Assembly: GCA_030789695.1 (NCBI GenBank)
Contig: CM061141.1
Span: 167,655,079-167,719,078, forward strand
Length of the DNA: 64,000 bases
Source of the DNA: Scilla litardierei
Taxonomy: Eukaryota; Streptophyta; Magnoliopsida; Asparagales; Asparagaceae
Direction: 5' to 3'
In this document: positions 10,152 to 21,745 of the stretch, one piece after another
Numbering within the stretch: position 1 is the stretch's first letter
Layout: each line of letters begins with the position of its first letter
The notes under the pieces: model-generated
What the model saw: the letters and a program-made list of their open reading frames with translations, nothing else
The model's database searches: none
What the model was told of the DNA's origin: nothing
Program-made: the position numbers and the translations under genes

Positions 10152-11411
10152 CGTTATCAGCAAGCTCGAGGCTGAGCCGAACCTCTGCCGACGGACGAAC
10201 GCGACGCGAACGAGCTTCCTTCATCGAACGTCGCTAAATCCGGCGGGTAGGATCTAGAGGTAATTTTTAACTACTAGATCTAAATTTGTATGCGCATATG
10301 TATAGATCCAAATACTTGGATCGATGTCTTGATTATTATAGATCTGATTTTTTTTCCTAAGATCTACATGCTAAATCAACCGTTTAATGTAAAATCGTCG
10401 TTTTTACTGCTAAAAATCAACTTTTTACGATAAAAACTTCATTTTGAAGACTAAAAATAGATTTTTTTTCAATAAAAATCAGATTTTTTATCATCTTCTT
10501 CCCCAAAAATCTCAAAACCCTAGGCGGATTTCTTCATCGCCACGCAGCCGGAAGCCGCGCACGCAATAACCCCCCGATCTCGTGCCGTTACCGCTGCCGC
10601 CGCTCGCAGCGGCGTGCGGCAACCGCCGCCGCCTGCAGACGGCAGGCCAAACCCGCCGCCTGCAGCGATGGGCGGGCCCCGCCGCCTGCAGCGCCCCCCC
10701 CATGAGTGCGTCCGAAACCTTAGCCGCCAGAAGCGGCAACATACGCGACTAAAAACCCTCACTAGGGTTTGTCCAAAAAAAATTTCCCGAATTATTTTTC
10801 AGATTGAATTACGATTTTTCTTCGTTAAAATCTGGATAAATTACACGTTTTAATTCATTGCATTTTGTTTGGATTATCTGATTATAATACGCTTAATAAT
10901 TAGGAAGATCATGCGACCGCTCTGCCGTTAGTCAACTAACCGAACGGTGTATGACGTTGCCCAGTGGTCCAATAATTATTAAACGAAAAAAATTTCATTT
11001 CCAGTATAAAATGCATGTGATGATTAATTGCTTGTTATGATTAAATTGCCTGTGATGATTAATTGTCTGTAATGTAATAAAATGCCTGTTGCATTATTCT
11101 GCGACGTATGTGTATAATTGTTATGGTTTTGGATCGGCTAGCTATCACCATTATTTCCCTCGCATTCTTTTCTATTTTTGAGAGAAATTGTAGTGAGGAT
11201 ATTATTGTATAAATTCCAAGACCGGCAGACGTCCCACGAAGATGGAAATCTATTCCAGAAGAATAGGGACCCCACGTGGGTTCCCGAGTTGTATTTTCAT
11301 TTTTATGGGACTGTATGGACTTTATTTAAAATGGTGATTAGCCGATCCACATAACAAATATCTGTGTTTGAAATGCTTAATTATTTGTTTTTATTTAAAA
11401 ATATCTAATTA
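10152..11411 (+). other. Long 5' leader of copia element
   Basis: After TTATCAGCAAGCTC the leader runs about 1.26 kb without a recognisable gene. It carries AGAG|GTAATT at 10256-10265, a plausible 5' splice site also present in the minus-strand relative near 6128. A GC-rich block at 10540-10720 has small inverted repeats such as 10599-10604/10608-10613. The remainder to gag is AT-rich. Open frames at 10512-10853 lie in the GC-rich block and look spurious. Confidence 0.6.
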
Positions 11412-12287
11412 TTGCTCATTTTGAACATGCTAGAGATAATGGCTAAAATTGCGAGCGTCGACTTTGACGTATTGGATGCTACAGGCAAAAATTATCTGAG
11501 CTGGCAGTTGGATATAAAATTCCATTTGCGCTCTCAGGGACTGAGCCATGACATCGCTGCAGGCGATAAGGTTTCTAACATAGATAAATCGAAAGCAATT
11601 ATCTATATCAGACACCATATCGATCGGACCCTGAAGGCCGAGTACCTCACGGTGGAAGACTCTTATGAGTTATGAACCGCCCTCGAGGATAGATATAAAC
11701 ATCAAAGAGATGTTATACTTTCTTGAGCACGATATGAATGGGAGAACCTCCGTCTCCAAGACTTTAAATCTATCGTCGAGTACAACTCAGCACTTTTCAG
11801 TATCACCTCACGCCTGAAGTTGTGTGGTGAGAAAGTGACAGAGGAACGCATGTTAGAGAAGACGTATACATCATTCCACAAGAAGGATGTTATACTAATG
11901 CAGCAGTATCATGAACGAAAGTTCACAAAATACTCGGAGCTTCTCTCATGCATTCTGATGGCAGAGGAGAATAGAGACCTCCTTCTGGTCACCCATAACT
12001 CACGCCCTACCGGCACTGCTCCTGCCCCTGAAGCGCATCACAACTCCTCCCAGAAGAAGAGGACCAACTTCAAAGGCAAACCCCAGAAGGGCAGGGCAAT
12101 GAAGAAGCAGGCTAGAGGACCCCCTCCAAGAACCAATAATGAGGGAAAGAAGAAAAATGTGTGGAAGAGAAAAGACGACGGCCAGACATCTGCCCCCAGA
12201 AAAGACTGGGAAGATAAGTGCCACAGGTGTGGCATGATTGGACATTGGTCCAGGAATTGTCGGACTCCATGCCACCAACAGGACTAG
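11412..12287 (+). pseudogene. Copia gag with two in-frame stops
   Basis: One frame runs from 11412 (or the later ATGs at 11427 and 11439) to the stop at 12285, interrupted by TGA at 11673 and 11724. The first part holds a gag motif with NYLSWQLDIKFHL. A basic, Pro-rich linker (12000-12200) precedes a zinc knuckle CHRCGMIGHWSRNC (CX2CX4HX4C) near 12220-12262, used for RNA binding in the particle. Both TGAs can be explained by C-to-T change of TGG or CGA codons, as expected in methylated repeats. About 290 residues in all, normal for copia gag. Confidence 0.9.
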
Positions 12288-12539
12288 TACAAAGCTAGCC
12301 AGAAGCAAGCTTAGACAAACATGGTGGAACATGAAGACCTGGCACCAATCAGGTTCATCGCTGAGGACTTCTCAAACGATGACCTGCTCGAATGAAGCAT
12401 TATCTACTTCCTGCTATGCATTGTAATTTGAAAAGCAATTTACTCTCTAGTTGTTTGATTTCTAGCATGTTTGATGAATTTTCAGACATTGAATAATTAT
12501 TAGTAAATCTTTTTGTGCCTTATACTGCTATGTTTTCTC

Positions 12540-12862
12540 TCTTTTAAAATTAGATGGATAATAAATGCCTAGTGGACAGTGCCTCTATGCACACGATCCT
12601 CTAAGACATTTGCTTTTTTCAAAGCATAGATAAATACGATGGAACCGTGAATACAATCTCCGGTCCATCAGAAATTATTGAAGGATCAGGGGAAGCACAT
12701 TTTATGCTCCCCAAAAAAACACAACTACTAATAAAAGATGTGCTTTTCTCCCCTAGCTCTCATAGAAATCTGTTAAGCTTTAAAGATATATGTTTAAACG
12801 AATACCACCTTGAGACGGTGAACAAACAAAACAGAGAATTCTTGTATGTAACGTCTCATTAA
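12540..12862 (+). pseudogene. Copia aspartic protease remnant
   Basis: The frame contains CLVDSASMHTIL near 12566-12601, with the catalytic Asp at 12575-12577. The third position of the D-S/T-G/A triad is Ala, which as I recall is usual in some plant copia lineages. A TAA stop follows directly. Downstream, SGPSEIIEGSG and the LLSFKDICLNEYHLE segment fit the protease end and the start of the integrase domain. The protease would cut the Gag-Pol polyprotein. Confidence 0.75.
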
Positions 12863-12934
12863 AACGGTTCTAAAACCACCGTCGAGCGTTTTGAGGGACT
12901 CCTGTCGGGTCTCTACCATACAAAGATAAGAGCA

Positions 12935-13790
12935 ATGGAAGCAAACACACTTGAGCACCAGAAGTGCGAAAACCAACCAGAATTCCAACTCTGGAACAAT
13001 AGACTCGGACACCCTGGAAGGAATATGATGCGTCGCATCATATCCCAATCCCCTGGAATTAACTCGAAAAGCCTGAAGCTACTTCGAAAGGGTGCATCTC
13101 CTTGTCCCCATTGTCACAAAGGGAAATTGATTACGAGACCATCCCCCCTGAAGGTGGACTCAGAGTCTCCGAGCTTCCTAGAGAGAATACATGGAGACAT
13201 TTGCGGGCCTATTCACCACGTAAGTGGCCCATTTCGGTAGTACATGGTACTGACTGACACATCTTCCAAATGTTCGTATGTGTGCCTCTTGTCCATCCGC
13301 AATGTAGCCTTTGCAAAGCTATTGGCACAAATCATAAAGTTGCGGGCACATTTCCCAGACAACCAGATCAAGAAATTGCGTTTGGATAACGCTGGGGAAT
13401 TCACATCACAAGTCTTTATAAACTACTGCCAAGCAACCGGTATAGAAGTTGAACATCATGTAGCTCATATTCACACCCAGAACGGATTAGCCGAATCCTT
13501 TATAAAGAGACTACAATGGATTGCTCGTCCATTGTTGATGCAATTCCAGTTGCCGGTGAATGCATGGGGACATGCCATCTTGCACGCCCATCACTGATAA
13601 GATTACGACCGTCAGGGAGTCAATCTTATTCTCTGATGCAACTTGCATATGGGAACCCACCAGATATCTCTCACCTGAGGATATTCGGATGTGTTGTCTA
13701 TGTCCCCATAACACCACTGCAAAGGACCAAGATGGTTCCTCAACGTTGACTGGATATCTACATAGGATTCGATTCACTATCGATCATTAG
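12935..13790 (+). pseudogene. Copia integrase, broken
   Basis: The GAG-pre-integrase segment ELWNNRLGHPGRNM is followed by CPHC, giving a zinc-binding region in which one expected His is Asn. The catalytic core shows GDICGP (about 13193), LRLDNAGEF (about 13378) and GLAESFIKR (about 13486), the D, D and E positions. A TAG after GPFR and a frameshift near 13590 interrupt it. The continuation (SYSLMQLAYGNPPDISHLRIFGC) is readable in the other frame. Integrase joins the cDNA to chromosomal DNA. Confidence 0.9.
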
Positions 13791-14541
13791 ATACCTGGAA
13801 CCCCTAACGGGGGACGCCTTTAAGGCACGTCTAGCAGATTATGAGTTTGACAAAAACACTGTTCCCAAACTAGGCATTAACACAGAGAAGCCAGAAGCTT
13901 CAAAGACCATTTCATGGGATACCAAAACTTTATCCCATTTTGATCCGCGTACAAACCAATGTGAAGACGAGATTCTGAAGATCCTTCAAATACAAAATAC
14001 AGTTCACATTTTACCAGACAAATTCACTGATAACCAGAAGATTGTCAAATCACACGTCCCTGCTGCAAACACGACAGCTAGGATTGACAAACCCAAAGAT
14101 GGATGCAATCCACCTGCAGCAGAAGCGGCCGTACCTCAACAAAAGAGAGGACGACCCCCAGGCTCCAAAGATAAAAACCTTCGAAAGAGGAAAAATCCTG
14201 TAGCAATGATAACGATACCACCACTGGATGCTGAGCTCAGCCCAGATACCTCTCCCCTCCTAAAAACCCCTGAAGAGAAAAATATAGTAGGAATATCATT
14301 AAACTATGTACGTACTGGGGAGGTACTGGACAAAAAAATCACAATCATCGATGATAACTTCGCGCTCATTATTACCAATCACGTCACTGAATACGACGAT
14401 GAGACCGATCCACGCTCTCTAGCAGAATGTAAATGCAGAGAGGATTGGCCAAAGTGGAACGAGGCAATAGGAGTAGAGCTGGACTCACTCTCGAAGCGCA
14501 AAGTTTTTTGGACCCGTAGTCCTAATACCAAAGGGTGTTAA
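13791..14541 (+). pseudogene. Copia integrase C-terminus and RT N-terminus
   Basis: A low-conservation linker carries KRGRPPGSKDKNLRK near 14143-14190, an AT-hook-like basic motif seen at the integrase-RT boundary of many plant copia polyproteins. WPKWNEAIGVELDSL near 14446-14490 marks the start of the RT domain. A stop after NTKGC at 14539 separates it from the next segment in the same region, so the polyprotein is broken here. Confidence 0.75.
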
Positions 14542-14545
14542 ACCT

Positions 14546-15100
14546 GTGGGATACAAATGGGTATTCGTGAGAAAAAGAAACGAAAATAATGAGATCGTCC
14601 GCTACAAAGCGCGCCTTGTTGCACAAGGATTTTCCCAACGACCAGGAATAGACTATGATGATACATATTCCCCGGTCATGGATGCGATCACTTTTCGTTC
14701 CATTATTGGCCTATCTACTAAGGAAGGCCTAGATATGCAGGTCATGGACGTTGTGACTGCATACCTATATGGAAATATAGATAAGGATATCTATATGAGA
14801 ATCCCAGACGGATATAAACTACCGACAAAAATGACAGAAAGACCTCGGGACGTCTATTCCGTTAAACTCCAAAGATCACTATATGGTCTAAAACAGTCGG
14901 GGAGAATGTGGTACAATAGACTCAGTGAATTCCTAGTGCAACAAGGATTCACAACTAATGAAGTCTGCCCTTGCACCTTCATAAGATCAAAGGGAACAGG
15001 ATTCATAATCATTGTCGTCTACGTAGATGACCTAAACATCATCGGATCTCTCGAAGAGATAGCTGAGTATCCAAGAGTCTCGCACAGACTTTTGAGATGA
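14546..15100 (+). pseudogene. Copia reverse transcriptase (RVT_2)
   Basis: Clear copia RT motifs occur in order: GYKWVFVRKR, YKARLVAQGFSQ, DYDDTYSPV, SLYGLKQSGRMWY and the catalytic YVDD within VVYVDDLNIIG near 15020. The frame is open for 184 residues. After EEIAEYPRVS a frameshift near 15075-15110 leads into the next segment. RT copies element RNA into cDNA in the cytoplasmic particle. Confidence 0.93.
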
Positions 15101-16022
15101 AAGACCTTGGCAAAATGAAGTTCTGCCTAGGCTTACAAATTGAACATCTAAGCAGAGGAATCATGTTGCACCATCCACATACATAAAGAAGTTGCTGAAA
15201 AACTTCATTATGGACAAATGTCATCCGCTTAGTACACCAATGGTTGTTAGATCATTGGATGTTAATACGGATCCCTTCCGGCCACTGGAAGAGGGGGAGG
15301 AAGCACTGGGTCCTGGAGTACCCTACCTGAGTGCAATTGGAGCACTCCTATACCTGGAAAACTGCACGTGTCCCGACATAGAGTTCGCAGTTAACCTACT
15401 AGCCAGATACAGTTCAGCGCCCTCAAAGCGCCACTGGAACGAAGTGAAGCACCTTCTGCGCTACCTCCAAAGGTCTGTAGACCTGGGACTATACTTCAAG
15501 AAAGGTGTATCCTCTGATTTAGTCGGTTATGCAGATGCATGATACAGGTCTGACCCACACACCGCAAAGTCCCAGACCAGTTTCGTATTCACATATGGTG
15601 GGACAACCATCTCATGGAGATCCGTGAAGCAGACTTCAACATCGACATCATCCAACCACTCCGAGCTCATTGTGATCCACGAAGCTAGCAGAGAATGCTT
15701 TTGGCTTCGATCAGTCATCCACCACATCCTCGTGACTACCGGCTTGAAGACGGGAGATCTTGGACCAACCACCATGTACGGAGACAATGCTACATGCATA
15801 GCTCAACTACGAGGTGGCTACATCAAAGGTGACAGGACGAAGCACATTTCCCCCAAGCTCTTCTGGATGCATGAACAACAAGTAGACAACCAGATCGACA
15901 TCCAGCAGATCCAGTCTTGCAATAACCTGACAGATCTATTTACTAAAGCTTTACCTCGCAGTACATTTAGAAAACTTGTATTAGGAATTGGGATGAGACA
16001 GTTGAGAGATCTACACGCCTGA
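15101..16022 (+). pseudogene. Copia RT C-terminus and RNase H
   Basis: The segment after KDLGKMKFCLGLQIE continues through TPMVVRSLDV and a typical connection region (PYLSAIGALLYLENCT). RNase H follows with GYADA, stopped by TGA at 15541, then SNHSELIVIHEASRECFWLR, MYGDNATCIAQ and the C-terminal DLFTKALPRSTF. The stop at 16020 is the natural end of pol. RNase H removes RNA from the RNA-DNA hybrid. Confidence 0.92.
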
Positions 16023-16375
16023 AGCTTGTACATTTCAGGGGGAGTTAATGTTGGGCTGTACTCTTTTTCCCTTGGCTATTGGTTTTTCCCACTGGATTTT
16101 CCATAGCCAAAGGTTTTAACGAGGCAACCACATCAACTCTGGATCCAGAAGTATCCACCTCTGATGATATCCATCGATCAGGGGAAGTTACAGAGACTTG
16201 TACTCTTTTCCCTTAGCCACTGGTCTTTCCCACTGGGTTTTCCATGGCAAAGGTTGTAACGAGGCAAGAACTCTTAACTTGGGATCGAGAAGTATCCATA
16301 GCCCCATGGTCAGATAAGCTTTATGAACCCTGAAGCGCTCATTACGGCTTACAACAATGGATGGATAAGTGGAAG
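16023..16375 (+). other. Copia 3' UTR with duplicated hairpin block
   Basis: A PPT-like CAGGGGGAG lies at about 16037, well upstream of the LTR. A block of about 70 bp occurs twice, near 16058-16125 and 16199-16268. Each copy reads from TGTACTCTTTTCCCTT through TTTTCCCACTGG to AACGAGGCAA. Within each, the GGCTA/TAGCC-type arms can pair across the CCCACTGG centre. I recall similar blocks from the 3' ends of other plant copia elements. Confidence 0.7.
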
Positions 16376-16487
16376 TGTTATAAACGGGCTTTTGGAGGCC
16401 CAACAAGGTATTGGGTATCCACCCATTATGTAACCCTATTACTATAAATACAGGGCTACGGGTTCTGTAGCCACCAAGTTTACAACA
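16376..16487 (+). mobile_element. 3' LTR of copia element (112 bp)
   Basis: Starts TGTTATAAACGGGC and ends TTTACAACA, followed by the target duplication CATTT at 16488-16492. Confidence 0.95.
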
Positions 16488-19400
16488 CATTTAATAAAAA
16501 GACACATATCCTCAATTAATTGTACAGAGCTCAGAGAAATCTGCAAAAATGTCCAATAGAAACTGGAGATCGACATATTCAACTGAAAAGTAAGAGAAGA
16601 CAAACTTACGCTATAAAATCATATCATTTAATAAAAAGATCCATATCTTACATAAAATATAGAAAATAGCCCCCAACTTAGAAAAATCCCCAAAAATGTC
16701 CGTTGGAACAGGGAGATTGCCATCTTCGTCTGAAAAGTAAGAAAAGACAAACTTAGCCTATTAAAATCATATCATTTAATAAAAAGAGCCATATGTTCCA
16801 TAAATTTAGAAAATAGATTGAATCACAGAAAAATCCACAAAAATGTCCGATGAAATAGAAACATCGCCATCTTCAACTGAAAAATAAAAGAAGACAAAAT
16901 TTGGCCAAAATCAAATCCTTTAATAAAAAGATTCATATATTTCATGAAATATAGAAAATAGCCCGGAGCTATGAAAAATCCGTAAAAACGTCCGTTAGAA
17001 CCGGTAGATCGACATCTTCAACTGAAAAAAGAGAAGACAAAATTAGGTCAACAAATAATATCATTTAATAAAATACATATCTTACAGAAAATGTAGAAAA
17101 ATTGACCAAAGCAAAGAAAATTCCACAAAAATGTCCGTTGGAACTGGTAGATCACCATCTTCACTGAAAAAATAAGAGAGGAAAAATGTAGGCAATAAAA
17201 ATCATCTCATTAAATAAAAAGATACATATCTTCCACAAAATGTAGAAAATAGCACCGAGCTCAGAAGAATTCGCAAAAATATCAGTCGGAACCGGGAGAT
17301 CGCCATCTTCAACTTAAAAAATAAGAGAATGGAAAATTAGGCCAAAAATCAATTCATTTAATAAAAAGACCCATATCTTCCAGAAAATTAAGAAAATATC
17401 TCCGCGTTCAGAATAATCCGAAAATATGTTCGTTGAAACCAGGAGATCGCCATGTTTAGCTGAAAAATAAGAGAAGACAAAATTTGGCCAAAAAATCTCA
17501 TCATTTAATAAAAAGATTCATAATTTCTCAAAAATATAGAAAAATAGCCTCGAGCTGAGAAACATTAGCAAAAATGTATGTTGGAACCGGGAGATTGCCA
17601 TATTTAGCTGAAAAATAAGAGAAGACAAAATTAAGCAATAAAAATCATATTATTTAATCTAAAGATCCATATCTTATAGATAATGTAGAAAATAGCATGG
17701 AGTACAAAAAATCCGCACAAATGTAAATTGAAACCGGGAGATCGCCATCTTTAACTGAAAAAAGAGAAGAGAAAATTGGGCCAAAAAATCATATCATTTA
17801 ATTGAAATATCCATATCTTCTAGAAAAAGTAGAAAAATAGTCCCAAAATAAGAAAAATCCGAAAAAATGTTTGTTGGAACAAGTAGATCGACATCTTCAA
17901 CTAAAAAAAATAAGAGTAGACAATTGTCGGCTATAAAAATCATATCAGTTATTAAAAAGATCCTTATCTTTCATAAATATAGAAAATAGCACCGAGCTCA
18001 TAAACTGAGCAAAAATGTCTGTTGGAACTAAGAGATCGCCATCTTTAACTGAAAAATACGAGAAGAAAAAATTAGACAAAAAGCATATGGTTTAATAAAA
18101 AGATACAAATATTCAAGAAAATTTAGGAAATAGCCCGAGGTCAGAAAAATACGCAAAAATGTCCGTTGGAACCGGGAGATCGTCATCATTAATTGAAAAA
18201 TAAGAGAAGAAAAAATTAGACCATAAAAATCATATCATTTAATATAAAGATCCATATCTTCTAGAATATGCAAAAAATAGCCTAGAGCTAGAAAAGTCTG
18301 CAAAAATTTCCGTTGGAACCGATAATCAACATCTTCAACTGAAAAAAAATAAGAGAAGACAAGTGTAGGCTATAAAAATCATATCATTTAAGAAAAAGAT
18401 TTATATCTTCCATAAAATGTAGAACATAGCACCGAGCTCAAATAATTCCGCAAAAATGTTCATTGGGACCAGGAGATCGCCATCTTCAACTAAAAAAATA
18501 AGAGAAGACAAAATTAGGCAATAAAAATCATATCATTTAATATAAAAATTCATATCTTACAGAAAATGTAGAAAATATCCCGGAGCTCAGATAAATCTGC
18601 AAAAATATTCGTTGGAACCAGGAGATCATCATCGTCATCTGAAAAATATAGAATACAAAATTAAGCCAAAAATCATATTATTTCAGAAAAAGATCCATAT
18701 CTTTCAGGAAATGTAGAAAAACAGACTTAAGCTAAGAAAAATCTAAAAAAATGTCCATTGGAACCGAGAGATCGCCATCTTCAACTAAAAAATAAAAGAA
18801 GACAAAATATGCTATTAAAATGTAAAAATAGCACAGATCTTTTAAAAATCCGCAAAAATATCTAATGGAACAGGAAGATCTCCATCTTCAACTGAGAAAT
18901 AAGAAAACAAATTAGGCCAAAAATCATAACATTTAATAAAAGATCCATATCTTCCAGAAAATTTAGAAAATAGTCATGAGGTCAGAATAATACGCAAAAT
19001 GTCCGTTAGAAACGGGAAATCGTCATCTTCAATTGAAAAATAAAAGAAAACAAAATTAGGCCAAAAAATAGTATCATTTAATAAAAAGATCCAAAACTTC
19101 TCGAAAATGTAGAAAAATAGACTCGAACTCGGAAAAATCTGCAATAATGTCCCTTAGAACCAGGAGATCGCTATCTTCAACTGAAAAATAAGAGATAACA
19201 AAAGTAGGTTATAAAAATCATATCATTTAATATAAAGATTCATATTATTCAAAAATATTAAAAATAGACCGGAGCTCAAAAAAATCCGCACAAATGTACA
19301 TTGGAACAGGGAGATCGCCATCTTCAAATTAAAAAAATAGAAGACAAAATTAGGCCAAAATCATATCATTTAATTAAAAGATACATATCAGATAGAAAAT

Positions 19401-19504
19401 GTAGAAAAATAGTCTCTAGCTAAAAAATCTGCAAAAATGTCAGTTGAAACGGGGAGATCGCCATCTTCACCTAAAAAAATAAGAGAATACAAACATAGGC
19501 TATT
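16488..19504. repeat. ~147-bp satellite array, right block (about 20 copies)
   Basis: The same monomer as at 6397-10051 continues in the same orientation, with GGAACCGGGAGATCGCC-type phrases about 147 bp apart. It ends abruptly at about 19504, where the LTR-like repeat begins. No gene is seen. Confidence 0.92.
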
Positions 19505-21745
19505 TGTAATGCCACGCTTCCCAAGATATTCAAGAAATACGAATCCGTCCAACGTTTTCCAAGAGCAGCAAGTGTTAAAAAAGAGAAGGAAGAGAGTCTA
19601 CAAGAAGAATAATGAAGGTCACTGCGCACATGCTGGGAAGTACGAGTAATGCTCCAACATAGAAAACAAGAGACAATCATACACAAGTCCAACATTCTTT
19701 ATTATTAAAACAAAGGTACTTTATTTACATCATCTCATCATCCAATACAAAAGTGAAAAACAGAAGAAATCCCAGAAAAATCCCTAAAAGACAAAAATGT
19801 CCACATCGGTACAATTCACTCCCTAGACTACCCTGAGAACTAACTGAAGAGGCTGCTCTCTGAGGATTCCATCTCTACCACGAATCGAAAGCTAACTGCT
19901 AAGACATGCCTAATCTGGCTGTACTGCTCTGAAACCTGGAAAAAGTAAATGGGACACGTCAACGCGTGACCCAGTAGGAAATCCTAACATCGTTAGGTAG
20001 GGTCTAGTTTTAGAACTGTTCTTCCTAACTAGGGACTGATCACTTAACTGTAAACAGGTCTATAAGACAATCATATACAAGTCCAACATTCTTTATTATT
20101 AAAACAAAGGTACCTCTTTTTTACATCATCTCATCCTCAAATACAAAAGTGAAAAACATAAGAAATCCTAGAAAAATCCCCAAAAGTCATAAAGGTCCAC
20201 ACCAGTACAACTCACTCCCTAGACTACCCTGAGAACCAACTGAAGAAGCTGCCCTCTGAGGATTCCATCTCTACCACGAACTGAAAGCTAACTCCTGTGT
20301 CAAGCCTGATCTGACTGTACTCATCTGAAACCTGGAAAAGGTAAATGGGACACGTCAACGCATGACCTAGTAGGAAATCCTAACATCGCTAGGTAGTGTC
20401 TAGTTTTTGAACTGTTCTTCCTAACTAGGGTCTGGTTACTTAACTGTAAACAGGTCTACTATTTACGCATAAAGAACAAGCACTGTAAACAAGGTCTACT
20501 GAATTAACATGCAGGGAAAGTAAACGACATCACATGCAGATATTGACAAGTAAGAGCTACAAAATTAAATAAGCATGAAGTATAGATATGCACATGATGC
20601 ATATGAATGGTTATGAATACAAATACAACACCTAAGGGATCCCATCTATGCCAGCGTGCCTACAATGTGACTCATGGATTCTAGATGTGGCTCCCATGAA
20701 TCCAAGAGGCGGCCCTCGACATTTCTATGGCACACTGGTCTCTGTAGCACGTAAGTCCATGTCGTCTATTATACCACATATAGATTCAGGAGATGGCCCC
20801 CATGGATTCAGGAGGTGGCCTCCGGTATTTCCGTGGCACGCTGGTCCACATGGCACTTTGGTCTATGTGGTGTTAATTTCTGTTAAGCTACCATTCTTTC
20901 CATGACAAATTTCACATACACTATAACATCTTATGTTTCCAATTAACATATAACTCCGCCATTCTTAATATGAAACACATCATGGTATGGAAGCATCTTG
21001 TCATAATGTATGCCAATATAAGAATAAGGAGCATAACATGGCATTTGTATGACATAGTACAAGAATAACATTACATCTATAAGCATGAACCATTCTCATA
21101 ACATAATTTACTACATGCATAACAACATTACATCCATAAGCATGAATATCACCATTCTTAGCACCATAATTTTCATAAAATTTAGCATGATATTTATATG
21201 ACAACAACAGAATTCTGTTTTAAATATGGACTCTGATATATCAGTTTAAAACAACTATCTAAGGACATAATCTGGGTTAGCGCTGAACATAAAAGTTGTA
21301 GATGCTTAAATTCTATTTCCAAATTATCTAAGATTGTGTCATTGGGGGTCTATAGATAGAGTCATGAATTTTTTTTCCACAATGTAGCTGAATCTGTCTA
21401 AAACTGACACCATGGTAAAATCGTCTATTTACACCTTCATACTTTCAAAATTAGGCTCTGCTTTCTTCTAGAGAGTGTAGTTAACTTCATGGCCTTTTCA
21501 AAACATCTTGAATCATCCCATTTGAAAGTGTACATAGTAGATATGAATTTTTGAATCTACTTAACAGAACTGAAAATTTTACAGCATTTCATTAACATAG
21601 CTATTATAGCATATTGACTGACTAACACGAAGCTACTTGTCATATTACCATTGCCATCCTAATAATTTGACATGATAATGATTTTAAAGATAAGAAAGGA
21701 AGCATAATGGCAACATGGTCTACACTAACATGGCAACATGGTCTA
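19505..21745 (-). mobile_element. LTR-like repeat, copy 1
   Basis: The copy starts TGTAATGCC (plus strand) and carries the same ordered blocks as the copies at 23409 and 27097, for example TACGAATCC near 19538. It contains an extra 394-bp direct duplication (19671-20064 and 20065-20458). Its right end is altered: the GATGTTACA terminus of copies 2 and 3 is missing around 21740. AATAAA-type signals read on the minus strand, supporting a minus orientation. No coding domain is seen. Confidence 0.7.
19671..20458. repeat. 394-bp tandem duplication inside copy 1
   Basis: AGACAATCAT followed by CAAGTCCAACATTC occurs at 19671 and again at 20065, with the following ~390 bp repeated. Copies 2 and 3 have this block once. 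Confidence 0.85.

Larger units (their letters stand above)
10052..16487 (+). mobile_element. Complete but degraded short-LTR copia element
   Basis: Two near-identical short LTRs (10052-10151 and 16376-16487) bracket gag, protease, integrase, RT and RNase H in copia order. The 5-bp target duplication CATTT is present at 10047-10051 and 16488-16492, which proves a single insertion into the satellite. The 5' LTR lacks about 12 bp found in the 3' LTR. Several in-frame stops and frameshifts mean it cannot encode a working polyprotein now. Confidence 0.95.
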
